Positions 62,336-64,000 of a stretch of DNA of 64,000 nucleotides are shown piece after piece. This stretch comes from Datisca glomerata (Eukaryota; Streptophyta; Magnoliopsida; Cucurbitales; Datiscaceae). Under the pieces are notes generated by a model. It made no database searches. It was not told where the DNA came from and was given only the letters and a program-made list of their open reading frames with translations. Each line of letters begins with the position of its first letter. Position 1 is the stretch's first letter. The translations under genes and the position numbers were made by a program. The stretch lies in the NCBI GenBank assembly GCA_003255025.1, contig QANY01008720.1:1638605-1702604 (forward strand), read 5' to 3'.

Positions 62336-64000
62336 TGGCTTTCGCATCTAAAAGCGTAATAGCCAAACTTCACAACGGTGATAAACTGAACAATAATAAT
62401 TTCGATATTGAGCATTGAAACATTCATTATATTATTGAGGAACAAGATTTTTTAGAATTAGTTGAAAATAATATGACTAAACATAATCTTAAGGACGTTA
62501 GGGAGATGAAATGCTATAACTGTGACACTTTGGGTCACTTTTCACGTGAATGCACTCCACTCCGCCTCCCTATGAACCCCCGAAAGACAATGAACTTTCT
62601 AATATTACCCCTCATTGTTGTTATGTCTCTAGCAGTGTGTTACTTTTGTATCTTATACTATGTGGACTATAGATTTAGGTTCCATTGACCATATAGCTAG
62701 AAAGAGAGAGATGAGCATTTATAGAGTATTGCTGACTACTTGCAGGAGCAAGATGGATTAATGTAGGAAAAAATTTCAAAGTAGAAGTTAAGGAGAATGG
62801 AACGTGCAAGCTTGAGTTGCGTGGCGGTCAAACTATACTCCTAAAGAACCTGAAAATAAGGTAAAACTTAGTCTATGTTACTGTCCTTTTAGATTTAGGT
62901 ATTAACTTTCATTCGAGTGGTGGAAACTTCTATTTAGATAAGACTATGCATCTGGTCACTTTTCAAATGATTTTATTGTTCTAGACATAGAATGTAATAA
63001 TGCGAGTAATGACTATTGTTTTTCTTAAATAGCATCATTTAGTAATAATGTTTGATGTTCTTAGTGCACCTGAAATAAGGCGAAACTTAGTCTGTGTGGC
63101 TGTCCTTTTAAGTTTAGGTTTCAATATTAATTTTCATTTGAGTGGTGCAAACTTCTATTTAGATAATAAGTACCATAGATTTGGTCACTTTTCAAATTGT
63201 TTTATTGTTCTAGACTTAGAACACAATAATGCGAGTGGTGACTATAGTTTTTCTTTAATATCGACTAGCACCATCTAGTAATAATGTGATTGATGCTAAT
63301 ATATGACATGCTAAGAATATTACGCTCACTTGAAAAAATATAGGGGAAGACATAATGAATAGACTTACTAAGGAATATCTATTAGGCTCACTTGTAAAAA
63401 TTGAGTTGCCTACATATGAGTATTATCTAGCTGAAAAAACAACTAGAATACCATTTGAAAATGCGAGAAGAGCTAATTATCCATTGCAGTTAATTCATTA
63501 TGACAATTGTGGTCGTGAGAATGTGAGGACGAGGAGTGACATTTCATATTTCACCACTTCCATTTATGATTTCACGCATCTCAGTCATGTCTATAAAATC
63601 TCCTATAAATCTAAAGCATTGAATTGATTTAAATGATTTATGATTTGGCTGAAGCATTAAGAACAGACCGAGGCCATGACTATATTTCTGACCATTATGT
63701 GATGAAAATGACATATCTTGACAAGTAACTATTATTGGAACTCTGCAACAAAATAGTGTTGCAGAAAGACAAAATAAAACTCTGTTAGATATGTAAGGTC
63801 TATGATGACACAAGCAAGCTTACCCGTTTCATATTAATGAGATGTGTTGCTTATTGCTGCATATCTACTTAACCATGTACCTTCAAAATCAATAATTTTC
63901 ACCTGGTATGAACTTTGGGAAGGTAGGAAACCAGACTTAAGTAATCTACGACCTTGGGGTCAGTAGCTTATGTTCATGATTCCTCTCATAATGACTGTAA
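62336..64000 (+). pseudogene. second copia retrotransposon relic, truncated by window end
   Basis: Begins MAFASKSVIAKLHNGDKLNN, a gag start typical of one copia group. A zinc knuckle follows, CYNCDTLGHFSREC (CCHC intact), at about 62512. Protease-region debris carries a duplication (62846-63259). The pre-integrase and integrase start are at 63355-63627 (MNRLTKEYLLGSLVKIELP, then YPLQLIHYDNCG), and further integrase pieces reach the window edge (EALRTDRGHDYIS). The first catalytic Asp (LIHYD) is present. Stops and frameshifts throughout. It differs from the 32-39 kb element in sequence. Confidence 0.85.
62846..63259 (+). repeat. tandem duplication inside the copia relic
   Basis: About 62846-63028 and 63068-63259 are two copies of the same stretch (GGTGG/CAAACTTCTATTTAGATAA, GGTCACTTTTCAAAT, TTTTATTGTTCTAGAC), diverged by substitutions and small indels. 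Confidence 0.8.

Noticed and set aside
1..64000. tRNA, rRNA or other structured RNA genes
   Set aside because: I looked for tRNA box B-like sequence and long structured GC-rich stretches and found none convincing; a covariance-model scan would settle it.

Overview
The window is nuclear DNA of a flowering plant, most likely a eudicot. Genes are intron-rich with GT/AG splice sites, the proteins are plant-type (ELF3, a jacalin-related lectin, an organelle-type L9), and the DNA between genes is AT-rich and packed with transposons (MULE, CACTA, hAT-like, Ty1/copia). The assembly has three ambiguous spots: single Ns at 16275 and 16522, and a 31-N gap at 46441-46471.

Five host genes can be supported. 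They are a single-exon ESCRT-III CHMP1 (14980-15591, +), a three-exon jacalin-related lectin (17178-18085, -), a ten-exon TrmA/RlmD-type RNA uracil-5-methyltransferase (19025-23159, +), a four-exon EARLY FLOWERING 3 homologue (23785-26492, -) and a five-exon organellar ribosomal protein bL9 (45093-47367, -). A sixth candidate, seen only as two 3' exons of unknown identity, lies at 43807-44120 (-).

Layout: 1-860 holds a hAT-like MITE. 861-5563 is an element with about 140-bp terminal inverted repeats that holds a gag-like relic and a truncated LRR receptor-kinase fragment. 5636-14786 is a complete 9.15-kb Mutator-like element with inverted ends and a 9-bp target duplication, AATAATCAT; a broken transposase (+) and a broken DUF1985/Ulp1-protease gene (-) converge inside it. 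14.8-27.6 kb is the gene island. 29967-31664 is a non-autonomous CACTA element with TCT duplications. 32115-39114 is a decayed copia element split by a 2.2-kb solo LTR with TAACA duplications. 39.1-42.7 kb is a mosaic of a foldback, minisatellites and old LTR-like repeats. 43.8-47.4 kb is the L9 locus. Next come a plastid ndhB scrap (48875-48992) and a small deleted MULE (50271-51758). 53.5-61.3 kb is a second Ulp1-type MULE with the same convergent gene order, mirrored. 62.3-64 kb is a second copia relic running off the end.

The most unusual observation is in the 9.15-kb MULE. Seven separate arrays of a self-complementary TACACGA/TCGTGTA motif lie between its coding segments: the left flank, the transposase intron, the intergenic gap, and the introns and 5' region of the Ulp1 gene. 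The second MULE has unrelated AT-rich repeat arrays in equivalent non-coding places. All splice models, boundaries and family calls were made by eye from the sequence; no search was run.
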